The notes: a model not told the origin generated them from the letters alone. Positions 35,901 to 50,100 are shown, counted from the stretch's first letter. The stretch: 64,000 bases of DNA from Marsupella aquatica (GCA_973895155.1 OZ316897.1:2914001-2978000); one strand, 5' to 3'. Made by a program: numbers and translations.

Positions 35901-37416
35901 TTTATGGAACACTGCAGGAAAGTAAACCCACCTGAAATGATGAAACTTTTCTTATACTACACGAGCTGGGATTGAGAAACATCTGAGAGGAAAGGCAGAT
36001 GGTGTGATTGTCATGGACTGGTTGATCTCGAGTCAGAAGATCGGTCATAGCGAGCCCTCAATCGATCGTCACGTTAAAGCTCATCCAATCACGCCTCCTC
36101 GATCGACTGACGGTAAATTGCATAACGCCCTGTGTTTCCTAGCATGGTGTATAATTCCTACTCGTGCAGTTGATCGTCATACTCGAGAGCATTGGGATCC
36201 TCAGATGTCTAGAGGATCTCCGGCGTGGATGACAATGACTGTGGACCTGGACGTGGGTTTATTGCCATTGCTACTGCTACCAGCCATCATCAATTAAATG
36301 GTATAAAACAAAATTAAATCAAGCTGGGCCTATGTTCTCCTTGTCGGGAAGGAGAAAACCGAAATATACTAGACAGCAAGTGTTGGGAAGATCCTTCTGA
36401 GCTTGTTGAATCAAGAACCCCAGCCGTTGCCTTCGGTCATGATTGTTAGGATCCACTCCTCTTTGATTCGAGCAGCATCAATCTGAATGGCGCGTCATTG
36501 CCAGGTTTTGATGTGCTGAATGTGAGAGGAAAGATCTGCTTCTAATGGCAGTCAGTAGTGCTCATTCTGCTTCTCGTGATATTGCGACAAGAACAATATA
36601 TTGTAAGTGATATACATCCAGGACCCTCGAATTAGTGGGTCTCGAATTAGTCTGAACTCTCAATACAAATTTAAATAAGTCAAATTATGCATCAGACTAG
36701 TCTTAGGACACACTTCAAGAACAATGTCGGTACCCACAAAGATAACGTAGAGTGAGCATACGATATTATAAATTTAGAAAGAAAGTAAGGCAGTATTTTA
36801 TTGTGCAAAGATCAATGGAATATCAACACAGGTTTCAATTATAAAATCCCTACACTGGAATCTCCCTCAAAGCTAAATGTAAGTGCAGTGCGTATGCCTT
36901 TAAGAAATTAATCGAGCATGTGCACATCCTACTAGCTAGTTCACATTTCACCAGAGTAATTAATAAGCAGGTTCCAAAACTCAAGCAAGCAAAGTAAGAA
37001 AACTTCCAATGATGATGCATGGCAAGAACTGCTCGTTCTGTGGGAGTGAGATATGCATGGAATGATCCCTTGTATGCATACACACATACAAGCTGCCAAC
37101 CAACTCCATGTGATTGGCGATTAGACTACAAAACCTGACCCTGTAGCCTATTCAGTGAGCTCGCTATCTCCGTGTTTAGGTAATATATACACCTACACAA
37201 AATGCATGTTGATTTTTTCACCTGTGGTAAATACCTGGAAGCGAAGCTTTAGTGTATCATAACACGACTCAAAATTGCAAAGCCGCTTGAGTTTCTTCCA
37301 AATTCTGAGTTAGCCTGGCTCTAAACTCAAAATTGCAAAAGCCTCCTTGAATATCTCCTGTCGCTTCCACTACTAATAAGATAACAGGCTTTCCTTATCT
37401 GTCTTGCAGGATCACC
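32936..37416. other. Spacer, no gene assigned
   Basis: AT-rich. A dispersed-repeat copy lies in reverse near 33897-33952. A 125-codon minus frame (35227-35604) has no recognised motif and is not called. Confidence 0.4.
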
Positions 37417-40400
37417 TTATAGTGGAGATGAGTCACTCGTATAGTTTGAAGTTTGGAGAGGCGATTCATCAGGCATCTGCTCCTCTTCCTTGTCCACTTC
37501 CATCACAGCTTTCAAGGAGCTGATGTGCTTGAACAGGGTAGGCTTCTGCATCAACCCCAACTCTGACATGTTCCACTCGAAAGATGTAGAGTCCGTTGCG
37601 AGAACACGTGTATCCACTTTCTTGTAGTTGTAACCACTTGCAATAATCATATAAAAGATGAAGTTCACGCCTCCTAGGGCTACCAAAACCCAATAGTAAA
37701 GATCTAATCGTTCCCTACATTTTTCAAAAGCAAAATATCTTCATTAGTTTCAACCGAAGTCTGCCCGAAGTTTTGTTCTTTGAATGTCAACAACGATAGA
37801 ACATGGAGCAGTCATTACAATGGTCAGAAACATTATGTTAACACCGGAACCCCCTAGTTTCCACGTTGATATTCAACTCTGCAAAGGAAAGGTCAGATTT
37901 TTGTGGGCTGATCGACGCGGAATGCTAACAATAAACTCCATGATTTCCGACTTAGATTAATCCTACCCTATTTTCGAATTCAGTTGCTGCAGTAAAGGTA
38001 CAAGTCATCCTACCATGAAATATATTACCGTAACTTACAGTCTGTCAGTAGTATTCTATTTTCCACAGTTAATTCTCATATCAATGTCATACTTCCATAT
38101 TAAAACCCACGACTTAAATGACATTTATTAGTCGCACTTGACTAAATGACCCTCCGATGTGAATTCAAGGAGAAATTAGGATCAGATGTAAAAGAAATGA
38201 ATCAGAAGGGCTGCTCAAGCTTAAAGTCTCGGGACAATCTGGAGGGGTCTTAATGTGGCGGAGTTTAAACTAAAAGTGTACAAGTTAACATCTTTGAGGC
38301 TGGAACACAGTACAGTCCAACTTAACTTATAAGTACCAGTGAGTTACCTGTCAGCATGAGTCGACTTGACCCAACCGGGGTGATTGTCGCTCCCGGTGAC
38401 AACATTCACAATCCTCGACAGAAGATTCCCCAAAAACAGTGCAACTCCGTAGTTAGCAAAATAGAGGGCAGCAGCCATGCCTCGCATTGAGTCGGGTGCT
38501 TGGTCATAGAAGAACTCTAATTGGCCAACAGAAGTGAATACTTCGCCCAATCCTTCGAGAATGTACTGCGGACACAGCCAGAGGATGGAGAGTCTGTCAT
38601 GCTTGCGGCGCTGAATCTCCGTCAAAGCAGCTGCCAGCGTAGTGAGGATCGACAAAATCATCCCGATTCCCATTCTCTGGAGGAGAGAAAACCCTCGCTC
38701 ATTTTTCGTGAATCTTTCAACCAATGGGACGAGGATGAGATCATAACCAGGGATCGTGAGAACGATCACAAGCGAGGTTATGGCTTGCAAGGAGGCGGAG
38801 GAAACAGATCCGCCCTGTTTGCCAATATTCCTGTCCATAGCTTGACCTTGCTGGACAAAAAATGTTGGAACCTGCCAGTATTACAATGTCCAGAGAACAC
38901 AAAGTCATAATAAGAAAAGTTTGACAGTATACGATTGATCCATTCCCTATGTGAAAGAGTCGGCTATTTACGGTAAGAAAAATATCGATTTGTCATTGGC
39001 TCTGACCTGAGCCTTGACAACATTAAACATGAGGGTACCAAGCCAGATCTGGGCAATAGAAAGAACCAGCTTCAGCTCCTCCACTTGGGTAACGGAGCAA
39101 AGATTCCACCGACTGGCAGGGATTGGGCCGTCCACGACTTTCATTGTGCCGATCACAGCTGCTTTGTCAAGGCATCTACGGAAACAATGTAAGCAAACTA
39201 TGGTCAATTGCAAGCACTGTATCAGGAATCCCGAATTGTTTTTGCTAAATGCTTGTAGCCCAGTGTTACATAATGTTCAAATAGGAGTGAACCATCTGGC
39301 TTCAAGACTTAGCATCAAAGTGCATATATATATTACGCACTGTGGGTGCCCCTCATTAAAATAGTATCTATTCCATGCAACAGGTTGGCTAGCCTACCAG
39401 TAATCTTAAAGATTTGGACAAGAAATAGTCATGGGTAGAATACCGCCGAGAAGCTCAAGCCTTTCTAGTGATTTCTCATTCAATTTAATGATCTTGCAAT
39501 ATTTACCCATTGATGACACTGGTTCATGTCCTTCAAAGATATCAAACCTAATGTGAGCTTTGAATTGCCATATTGTCATTCTAGCTTCCTGCTGCTGCTT
39601 GTAAACCTCTCTTTCCCTGCACTTATTGGGCGGTGTATGTTGCTAAATATTAATTAATATTTCCCGAAACATCAGACCATATCCTCGTCATATATGGAGC
39701 TCTACATCTCACCAGTTCTGTAGTTGGCGAGGGAAAGAAGGAACTTCATGTCCATGATCGATCGAGACACAAATTAAGCGGTAGGACTGGCAACGTGCAA
39801 TATTCATCACGACACTTCGAATCACGAAGCAGACCAGGAGTCCAGCGATCATAAGATTACCTAGCAAGGAAACAAGATTGAGCTTCATGTTCTGAACAAG
39901 GGATATAGCTCATGTCTGACTTGACCAAGAAAGAAAGAACGCGCGAGGTATCAAGATATTTACCGAAGACCACGGGTATGGTAAAGCTTTCGTGGACAGG
40001 GTTGCACACGAGCAGTGCTCATCTCGTTCCAAGCCAACCTGTGGTCAAAGATCTCACGCGCCTCGTACAGTCTAGATTCGTCCTGTGGCAGTGCAATATT
40101 TCTCTTCCTCACGGCCGCCACGATCACCTGTGCCATTCTCCTCAATGGGTTGCCATTGCTATGCTTGTACCGGTAGAAAGAAACACCGAGCAGACAGAAG
40201 GTGAAGGCCACACACGTGCTGATAGTAGAGAATCCGAACTGCCATGCGATGCTTATTTGGTTTTTTGCACACGTTAGCAATGTCCATGTGATCAGAGAAC
40301 CCAGTGCACCTGAAAAGAAGAACCAGTTGAAGAAAGAGTTGCGCGATTTCTGCTCGCTTGAATTTCCGTCGTAGAATTGGTCCGCTCCAAAAGCGGGGAT

Positions 40401-42368
40401 AGCTGGCCACACCCCTCCTGTGCCTATCGTCAAGAGATAGAGCGCGGAAAAAAAATATATCACAACGAAGGTGTCGGGGTCTCTCTGGCAACCGGAGGTT
40501 TTGCAAATAGACGGATCGAGCGACGGTATAGATGCTGACATCGTGATTAGCAAGAATCCCTGCACAATCAACGTACGATGAGCTAACTTTCAGCAAGTGA
40601 CTCACGGATGAATTGTTGATAAAAGGCCTATTACTTGATCCCATGTCTGTGTTCGCTTCCTATCCCTTCCTACTCCTTTATCCCACATAATGTCAATTAG
40701 AATACACACGCAAGTGCCCCTACACCATGCAGAATTGATAGGCTGCTACTTTAAAAAAAGTTGAAAGACACATATTACAGCAAGGGTAAGGGTAGCCAAA
40801 TATATCAAGACTGCTGCTACAACAGGCTTGACCTTGCGAACATAATGAACCTTTATTATTTTTTCCCCTTCTCTTAATTTGGCTGAGAACTTGGTCTCGT
40901 TTCATAGTGCCACCATTTTTTTAAACTTAACGCCTCACATTGTCTTGTCTCTCTCGCTTGAGTTCGCGAGATTGTTCGTTGATGCCAGTGTTCAAAATTG
41001 TGCCATAAGATCCTAGACAGGAGGACTCCGTTAAGCGAAAGGGATGAACTAAATGTATTCGGAATTGGATTCTTCAAACTGTAATCCAAGTGCTCGTGGT
41101 CAAGCTCTTCTAGCTTGGTCAGTCGCGAGCTGCTGATGTGACTATGCAATCTTATTTCTCTGTGGAGTGGTTGTACAAGATTCAAGACAAAAGTCGCGGC
41201 CCTCTTCTTCGAGGCTAGATACTCATACTTGTCTAATATATGGTGAAAAGTATTTGAACGTACCCTGCTTTTATGTTCACTCAATGTTACTTTGCCCTAG
41301 GTCTCTCAAGTGTGTGAAAGTGTGAGCATGAGATGCTGCCCACAGCCTTGCGTTAATTCGTTCTTTACCGCAGGCTCCAAGTAAGCTAGTGCTTGAAGTA
41401 TAACAATTCCATTTTAACTCAAACAGAAGGCGGTATGTACCAATATAGAGACGGTAGAGAAGAGCCAGATGGTCCGGAAGTAGCCCAAAAATGCATCTGC
41501 GACGAATCCCCCGAGAATCGAAGTGATGTACGATACGGCCACCCAGTTATTGGCGTTTCGGGTTGCAATTTTGTGGCTCTCTCTCATATTCGATTGCAAG
41601 TACTGTATCAAGCTAGAAGCCACCATCAGCCAGGCCATCCTTTCCAACGCTTCATATACTGTAGGGACACCAAATGCGAGATACACTGCATTAGACCCAC
41701 TTAGTATGAAGGTAGCAATAACAATACCGCTGATCAGATGAATTGGTCCTGAGATCCGATACAAGTGTACATCACTGGCAGAAGCTTCAATTGCGTGCTA
41801 ACAGTTGACTGCGTATCCTTTTGCTGCCCGGATCGCATGTAGTGATACATACTGTTAGTCGACCATAGACTTCTAAGCATGTTTTCCTTCGATCTACGGT
41901 CATGATGTCAGACTGTAAGTTTGTCCGGCAGTAGATAGAGTTCCAGAATGCAGAACGTTCATTGATGAGTGCCTCCGGGGATCGTTTCAAAAGTAAGATC
42001 AACATCAATCGGAGAAGAATCTCCAAACGGTACGTAGTTCCAGTTCAAAGTCTGTCTCTTTAGCTCGAAGTCAATGAATTGAGCAAGCGGCAACGGGATG
42101 AGACAGCCAAAGACAGGCTAAAAAGAGTCCAACTGTGGTCGACATGCAAAGCGCCGGGGCGAGACAGTTTACAGTCATCGGAACACACATTAATTAAAGG
42201 CAGTAATTAGCACAACAGTGGATTGTACATACCGAAAAGAAAGGTGCTCGCCTTCCATCTCCCGGATAGTTTCCATTTATTAATGGAATTATCTTGCCCA
42301 TCGACGCCTCTTCGAAACATTGTCGAGATCGGAGTCGACAACGAGATATCTGGTTCGCCTGAGTCCAT
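37417..42368 (-). CDS. NPF/POT (NRT1/PTR) family transporter
   Basis: Six exons join without phase error: 42233-42368, 41441-41658, 39964-40559, 39007-39175, 38348-38871 and 37417-37714. The product has 646 residues. The family moves nitrate, peptides, hormones or specialised metabolites across the plasma or vacuolar membrane with protons, using 12 helices. Visible marks are GRWKASTFLF, the proton-coupling ExxER motif (EALER), ADAFLGYFRTIWLFS, the NWFFFSGALGSLI helix, LDKAAV before the central loop, and LDLYYWVLVALGGVNFIFY at the last helix. Start ATG at 42368 opens a 25-residue soluble leader. An acidic tail (DKEEEQMPDE) ends the protein. It is somewhat longer than the usual 570-600. Intron 1 holds a coding-like stretch (41959-42117). 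An inverted broken copy of exon 2 lies 2 kb upstream. Substrate cannot be told. Confidence 0.9.
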
Positions 42369-44401
42369 TTGCGAAAGCCTATTTTCCCTACCAATGTGAC
42401 GAACTAGCTAGCCTCTTCTTGTGAGCTGTCAGTATCTTAGTCCCAACGGTAGGAGTCGATCGACGACTTCATAGCATAGCGGCGTTTTGGGAATGAAATC
42501 TCCTGTAGGTCGGTTGTAACTGAAGCACTCATGCTGTACCGTAATCATACTTAATATGATCCAGTTGGCCACTCATATATTTCTCCTGTACCGCAGTCCT
42601 CGTGTTTCAAACGCTTCGACGAACTAGTTAAGTCAATCTTTGGTATCTAACTTCATGCTCCGTCTTTACCCTGGATAGCTTTGTGACAGTATTAAATGAG
42701 AGATAGATAGATGGATTGGTTCTGGCTTCAAAGAATGCGCCGCGGAGCTACGACTGTTAGGCCGGTAGGCTGGCCATACATTCTGGCCTTACCAGATGGT
42801 CACGCCGGACGGATCGGCCGCATGCACATATTAACGGTTAGTGGGCATTCACCAATTGACGACAGTATGGGACACTCCAGAAAACAATTTGGACGGACCT
42901 GGCACGTTGAACAATAGGGCACAATGTTGGACTTCTCCCAACCGACTACTTACCCTGATCAGTTATCAGCATTAAACAAATTGCCTAATCCTGCGATATC
43001 CTGCTGAATTTCGCCCTCCTCGGTCATGCCACCTCTACTCCGAGTCTCACCCTCATCGCGAATTTAACTGATGCATCCTCACACCATCAAATCTCTCATC
43101 CTCAGAATGGTCTTCAGCTCATTCATCGCTGCTCGACCGTTCAAGCTTTGGCAATTCCTCCAATGTCTCTTCCGCAGTATAGAATACTCCGATCATCGGC
43201 GTTGTCAGCCCTCGATATACTCAGTGCACCAGTCTTAGACCTCCACTCGATCTTTCTTGTCCGAACTATCGATGGTTTCCATCCGTACATTTGCACGCGT
43301 AGCTGTTTTCTAAGCAGTCCTTCGGTGCTCCTATCTCGTGCCTTGCTCGTAGTTCTTCATTATCTATCAGCTCTGGTCGCTACTATTCCTGGCGCCAAGT
43401 TTGTCTGAAACGTCTCTTCCCCGAGACCGAGCTACTACGGTGCTAAGAGTCGGCACTGAGAATTCTGTCCGTATGCGAAATGCGGGCTAAAAGACTGGCA
43501 GCCATCGACTGAAAGTAATTTGCTGTCGATCACCACAGCTTTTCTTCGTCAGCTCCTCCGCCTCCGGCTACTATATAATGTTAATCACTATTTATCTTGA
43601 ATCGAACCGTTTGAATCGATCATGCCGAGTGCAAAATTCCGCAACATCGTCATTCCGGGAAAAAAAAATCTCTTCGTCGGAATCTCGGCAGAATGTAGCA
43701 ATCCGATCTGCACAAGAGTTCAATTGGGATGTAATCATAATGGAACATTCCAAGCGCGAAATGTGATCGAGTCGGCACTTCCATAGTTCCATCGCCCATC
43801 GGGCTCTAGAAGACCTACACCTACTGTTTCACTCGCCCAATCAGTTACAGTCTCAACTGCGACCGGAATTCACGTGTCTGCCCTACTGGCCGTAGATACT
43901 CTAGATCTACGATTGCAGTGGATTCACTCGTCAAAGTTCGTGCTGGAGGCGCTAAAATAATTAACCCCGTCCCGTTTGGAGACAGCCCCTTGGCGGCGAC
44001 GTTACCAGAGCATTTACTGAGCTTTATGCGATACAGATTCGTAAATGCCGACAGGGGCGGAATTTGTAGCCGATGGATTACCAGAGGCTAGTGATCTGAG
44101 GGTCAAGAAAGGAAGCGTACAGTTATAGATACATGTAGTGTCGCTCTCAAATGGATTGCCGTACAATCCTGAATCTAACGCCGGAGCGTGATTCTGTAAA
44201 GTGTAACAAACACTGAATCTGGATTTTTTTATTTCGGCGGGGAGAAATGAAAATGCGTTGATTGTAAACTGGTTGGCGTGTTTTCAAACGAAATTGGTTT
44301 GTGAATGTGTATATTTTACTATAGGAAAAGAGCAATCGAGACCGCGAGCTCGAGGAGTTGAAGCCGCGATGGACCACGCACTCATGGATCGTATAGTGAG
44401 A
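42369..44401. other. Upstream region of the NPF gene
   Basis: More GC-balanced than the surrounding spacer. It should hold the NPF promoter next to 42368. Frames at 43148-43408 and 43578-43766 lack motifs and are not called. Confidence 0.4.
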
Positions 44402-44836
44402 CTGCTCTATCTACTGCCAGACAAACTTGCAGTCTTAACATCATGACCGTAGATCGAGGAAAATATGCTTAACCAGAGTCTATGACCGACTAACAGTATG
44501 TATCACTACATACGTTCCCGGCAAGCAAAAGGATACGCACTCAACCGTTAGCACGCCGTTGAATCTTCTTTCACTGATATAGACTTATATCGGATCTCAG
44601 GACCAATTCATCTGATAAGCGGTAGTGTTATTGCTACCTCCATATTAAGTGGGTCTAATTCAGTGTATCTCACCTTTGGTGTCCCTACAGCATATGAAGC
44701 GTTGGAAAGGATGGCCTGACTGATGGTGGCTTCTAGCTTGATACAGTAGTTCCAATTGAATATGAGAGCAAGCCACAAAATTGCAACCCCAAACGCCAAT
44801 AACTGGGTGGCAGTATTGTACATCACTTTGATTCTC
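44402..44836 (+). pseudogene. Inverted partial copy of NPF exon 2 and intron 1
   Basis: It matches the minus strand of 41511-41947, starting in intron 1 and running through the start of exon 2, including the acceptor (ggtgtccctacag). The codon for the Trp after EALERMA has become TGA, another stop replaces a Tyr, and the copy stops before GGFVADAF, so it cannot be functional. With the parent copy it forms an inverted repeat of about 435 bp arms and a 2.5-kb spacer. Confidence 0.85.
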
Positions 44837-46784
44837 TTGCACCTTTTTTAGGACTCAGACCTCCTAAAATATATGTAAGAAAGAAAAAAATTATCACTAT
44901 AAAGTTAAAATATTCTTGAAATATTCTCAAATTTGGTTAAAAGGACCCTAATGTTTTTATATAAGTCTCAAAATTGGATGACTTGAGAAATTTCTCGTAA
45001 GAATAATAAAAAAATTTTAATCCAATTTAAAATCATTACCAATAAGACATGATGTGTCATTTTTTTGGAACAACTTTTTACTAATCTACTCCCCAAATTA
45101 CCCAATATTGCTAAAGTGCCCCCAAAACAAAATTTATTATCAACATGTCCCCCATTTTGTATTTGTATTAATATTGGCATGTAGCTGCGGTACCAATAGA
45201 GGAAGCTCAAAGCACATGAGTTTAATCATAAGATGACAAGGGAAACACTTTGGGTACCTGTGCACATTTCTTAGGCATAGCCAAGGGAAAGTCTATTGCT
45301 ATTAAGCCTGCTTCTTAGAGATCATGAGATCTATAGCATGCCATTGTTGGGTACAATGTATGACTTGTGGTCTAGATGATCCAGCATCAATGTGACCAAT
45401 TTTCTGATTGGCCAAGAGATGTATATATTCATTCTCTCTCCACAATGATTTTCTGAGAAGATCTAATCTAGAACAATGCAAATTGTAGAATCTATCCTAC
45501 TTGTCCAACATAACATCATGACTAACAGCTTCCCTTACTACTCAGACATCTCTCTTGAGGTCCCATACAAGCTTGCCTAAGCTCTGCCTTTCTCCATTTG
45601 ATGAGTAGTTGCATCAAGGTCATGAGGCTATTAACCTCTAATTCAAAACTTGCCAAAGTCAGACTTAAGTGAAATCTCCAGAATTTCCAGTTATTTCATG
45701 GTACATCAAAAAATTGGGCAACAAATCTTCTACAGATAGAATTTAGCTACGAGGAAGCTTAGGTTTTGATGTTGAGAAAAACAGTCTTCTCAACTCAAAT
45801 TGAGTGCCCATAGCACTTTAGTCATTGAATATAGTGTCATCCAATGCCCAAATCAACAAAGGTAAAAACAATTGTGCCTTGGGTAGTTTGAGGCATTATG
45901 GACCACATTAGCCTCTCAAAACTCAAGCTAAAAGCACTCATTTTGCTGGTCATTATGGAGAAGATTGTAGAATCGCATTTGGATGAGCTCTTTATGTAAT
46001 TTCTCCTTTAATTCCACTAAAATTTGTAAAACTATCTCATCGATCATAATAATGTCTATTACCAAAGCATTTTGGACCATAACTTTAGCCTCTCAAGACT
46101 TGAGCTAGAGCTAAAATATACATAGTTACATTATTTTTACTCAAAGAAACCCTAAAAATATAACTGGGGTCCAAGAACTAATTAATTTTGACTTTCAAGA
46201 CACGAGTAGGAACATATGTTAAAGGGCTTGTAAAAAATAGCTTGGAATTATAATAATATTCAATTCTCACAAAGAATTGAGAAGACAATACGAATTAATA
46301 AATATTATTTGATCACTTTCAATTCTGAACCTACACTGTCGTAGAGCAATTTTTTGATTGAGGGAGGTTCGTGTGCACCTCATGGTTTGTGTGCACCTTT
46401 GGTGTCAATTTCAATCAATAGGAGAAAGGGAAAAAATATCCAAAAACAATTTAAAATGGGTTAGTTGCAACACAGGATACAAATATTAAGCTTCTACTTA
46501 CAACCTGGGTTCACCTCCAATTTCACATGGATGATTTCATAGGACAAACCAAAACTTAAATGACAATAGTGTTCATTTTGAGCAGGTCAGATGACTTCTC
46601 TGGAAGGGGAAGTCAAAATCTATAAAGAATTGCTTTGGCTAACATGCACTATGTTCTGGCAAAGAGTATACTTATGGCTTATGGGGGTAAGCCATAAGCC
46701 ATAAGAGAACAAGGGTAAGCTTATTAACTCCAACTCATCATCAACACACTTTAGTTATCATATGGCTTGGAGTTAATAAGCTTA
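44837..46784. other. AT-rich spacer, no gene seen
   Basis: No coding signal on either strand. Near 46672-46784 there are nested palindromes: cttatggctta / taagccataag, and aagcttattaactccaa / ttggagttaataagctt. Confidence 0.45.
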
Positions 46785-47144
46785 GGGCCACTTTACAAGA
46801 TGGGCGCGGCAATTTGAGTGCTTTCTACCAGGGCCGTAACAGAGCCCAACTTTTCGTGTACGATAGGACTCTAGAACAATCCAAGACAGGAATCATAGGA
46901 GAAAGTGGTCTGCCCATTTTTTCACCTACGGAGTCTGATAGTCTAGCCGCCGGATGAGAGTCCCGAGCCAGCTGGCCCGAGCTGATCCATACCAGAATGC
47001 AGGTTTGGTAGTTCCCGCAGCTCAACTTTCCGCGCCAGTCTTCTAAAGCAAGGAGCACCCGGGCAGGCTGAAACAACAGTCGTGATTGATTTGATCCTGA
47101 AAAAAGAGGGACTAAATTACCGCGTCCATCTTGTAAAGTGGCCC
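46785..47144. mobile_element. Tourist-like MITE
   Basis: The 360-bp element begins GGGCCACTTTACAAGATGG and ends with its inverse. The inverted repeat extends to about 30 bp with two mismatches. TTA flanks both sides (46782-46784 and 47145-47147), the 3-bp target duplication of PIF/Harbinger elements. A minus frame of 112 codons across it is not a gene. The Harbinger remnants in this window belong to the superfamily that moves such elements. Confidence 0.88.
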
Positions 47145-50100
47145 TTACCCTTATCAAGTCCAACCCATCATCAAGATCTTTAAAAACTACACAACCTGAC
47201 CAGAATCGTGGTGGAAATAGGTTATAGCTACTGTCTCTGACCAGAATTTTGGTAGTCTAACAGGTTACAGCCTAAAAAATGGAGGCCTGAAAAGTTTTGG
47301 TGTTGACCCCCTCCAAAGACACCTATATTGTCAGTAATGCCTCATTTGACACTCACCAGAATGTGGGTGTCGACCACTATCTACAAGGGGTTCACTTTAA
47401 TGCCCCTCAGGTTCCTTTTACAGTCCGAGGGGCTAATGTGGACAAATTACAAACCTTCACCTAATGTTTTTGCATACCAAGTACAAGTCATCCCAGGTCA
47501 GTCTAGTGCAATGAGCCAAGCCACCTACAAAAGCAGGGGCAACCGGATATTAAAGTAGCTTGGGGGCAGGTCAGTGGTTATGCAGAGTTTGAGGGACGGG
47601 AACAGGAATTGATGTTATTTTGATTTGTCTGTGGAGTCTTATATTCCTGTGTTTCTTACTCAATTGTTTAATATGTTATCATTGTTTTTAAGTGAGAGGG
47701 AATGGTGCACAAATCAGACAGCGTTTTTGCACAACAAAAGCTCTATAGAGTCCCACTGCTGCCAGCAATACACATTCAAATACTAGTTGCAGATGCAACA
47801 CAGTTCTCATTTTGGACAATAATTAAAGTGGATGAACAAGTTTGGGGGATGGAGTTTTGGAAGAAAGAAAGTGCATGGGAAGGTAGTGTCCCAAAGGCAA
47901 CACGACGGTGCCTGGAGGTCTTATTTCTATGATTCAAAGAAAGTCATAATTGAGTCATACCCTAGTCCTAATTAAGTGCGGTCATTTGGGGGTTCTTTTC
48001 TACTAGTGAGACTCCCTAAAATGTAGGAATAAAATTTATTTCTTAACCCCTATAAAGTTGGGAAACATTTAATTTGAAAGACCCTAATGTTCATTTAAAA
48101 AATAATATAAAGGCCAAAGAAGCTTACAGCATGCGAGGGGACAGCACAGCATTTTTGCACAACAAAAGCTTGGCCAAAGATGGTTGAGTTCCTACTTCTA
48201 GTCCACTTGTAAATGCTAATCTTATCGTTCCAATTGTCCTCAATCCTACTCAGAGCCTGATTGACCAAATCGCTCATAACACCGTCAGTATGTAGAGGAG
48301 AAAGTTGCGTAAGCCGACCTCAATGCCAGTGTTAATGTCATGATTGCTGGTAGTGACCGGCATCAAAGTAGCTTGGCTGCAAAAATGCCACTGCAACAAA
48401 GAAATCGATGAACAAAATTGATGAACTAAACTAAGGAAGATGCTAAACCTGGGCTTGCCTTGCGCCATAAACAACGCCATTCTTGTTGTCTTTAGTCATC
48501 GGGCCTAGGATCTTGAGGTTGGCCTAGGGATGCAAAATGAGTTCCAATTCTACTACATTATGTTTCAGACTTCTGGATTTGGAGTTTTGCTTTTAGACAG
48601 CATTTTCTTGAGGTGGTCATAAGTACTCTCCAAGATAACCTATATAGCTTGGTAGATGTCCAAGAATATGGCCCGAATAAACGCAGATAGCGTTACATTT
48701 GCACCAGTTAGTGTTGCACAAGTCAGACAGGAGTACAATGGGTCCCACATTCCTTTTTTGCACCATAATCACTCTGGTGATGGTGTCGTGTGCATACACA
48801 TAATTGCCACAAAACATATATGCGTGTGACACACAATCATCCAATCATACAGTCATCCGATCATACACATATGTTGAGACACATGCCTTGCGTTCAAGGA
48901 ATCCACGTTTATGCATTCAGATCTGGTCGACCACACAATAGCCTCCAAAGCTCATGCTTGAAAGGCTCAACATCAAAAGATAAAGCCTCCAAGCCACCAC
49001 AAGGGATAACTATCCCTCCCAACATAGAGAAACCCTAAACAACTCAAAAAATACACATATAAACGTTCTTAACTCAGACAACATAATATACTCTAATAGC
49101 ACTCATATGGTGTGACAGAAGGGCCAAGTGGGAATTTTCAAAGGCAAAACTGGATTGAAAAGAATTTGAAGCAGTGAAAACCCACCTCAACTAAAAATTG
49201 TTGTACCCTGGACCCTTTGAAGTCAAAAAATGATCCAAAAGGTCATTTTTTAACTTAAAATGTGTTTCTTGTGGCTTCCAACAATTGTAGCGATGGCACC
49301 TTCTGAGAGGTGGTGGACTAATGTTCAAATAGGGAGTGATGTTTTCATGCCTCACATGCATCCTCCCAAATGATATTGTGGAGGATCACATAAGCTATTA
49401 AAGTGTGTGTGAGGTTACTCACAAACCATGATAGTGCAGGCCTCTTAAAAATTCTGAATTCTGCCGGTAGAACTCCGAAAACCCTCAGTCTCCACATCAT
49501 TCTTTCCTGGCCCCCTCTTGGCATTTTGCAAAATGCCTCAATTTTTCAGATTGTGGTGAATGTATAGTAGAAATAAACATAGCCCACTTGGGATGTATTC
49601 CATCTACCAGCAAATAGGCCTGATTGTAGTCTACTCCATTAACATGAAACAGCTTTTGATTACTTTGCAACTAAAGATGTTCTAATTCATAATATTGCCA
49701 CTGTTTTTTCTATATTTATAAAAATGCCACTGTTTTGTATACGGATAACAAGTTTACCAATGTAACTAGGAGAACTATATACGAAAACCATGGCATTTTT
49801 GTAAATATGAAAAAATAGTGGCAATATTGTAAATTTAAACATCTTTAGTGGCAATATAGTTAAAAGCTGTAACATGAATTGAGGTATTGGGAGACTCATT
49901 TGCCATCCACTTATTGAAGAGACTGAGAGGATCTATCCACCACATTGATCTCATTGTTCCCTCCAGCAAGGCCAAAAAAATACATGCCAAATCCACAATT
50001 CCTGGCCTGCAAATATTTGCTTCCAAAATGAGAGACTTGGCTTTATCCTTGTCCTGGTATTGACCATGCCAGGCCACCGGAGAACTTTCCATTCCCAGTG

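Noticed and set aside
46825-47163. 112-codon minus frame
   Set aside because: Lies almost wholly inside the MITE and has no family motif.
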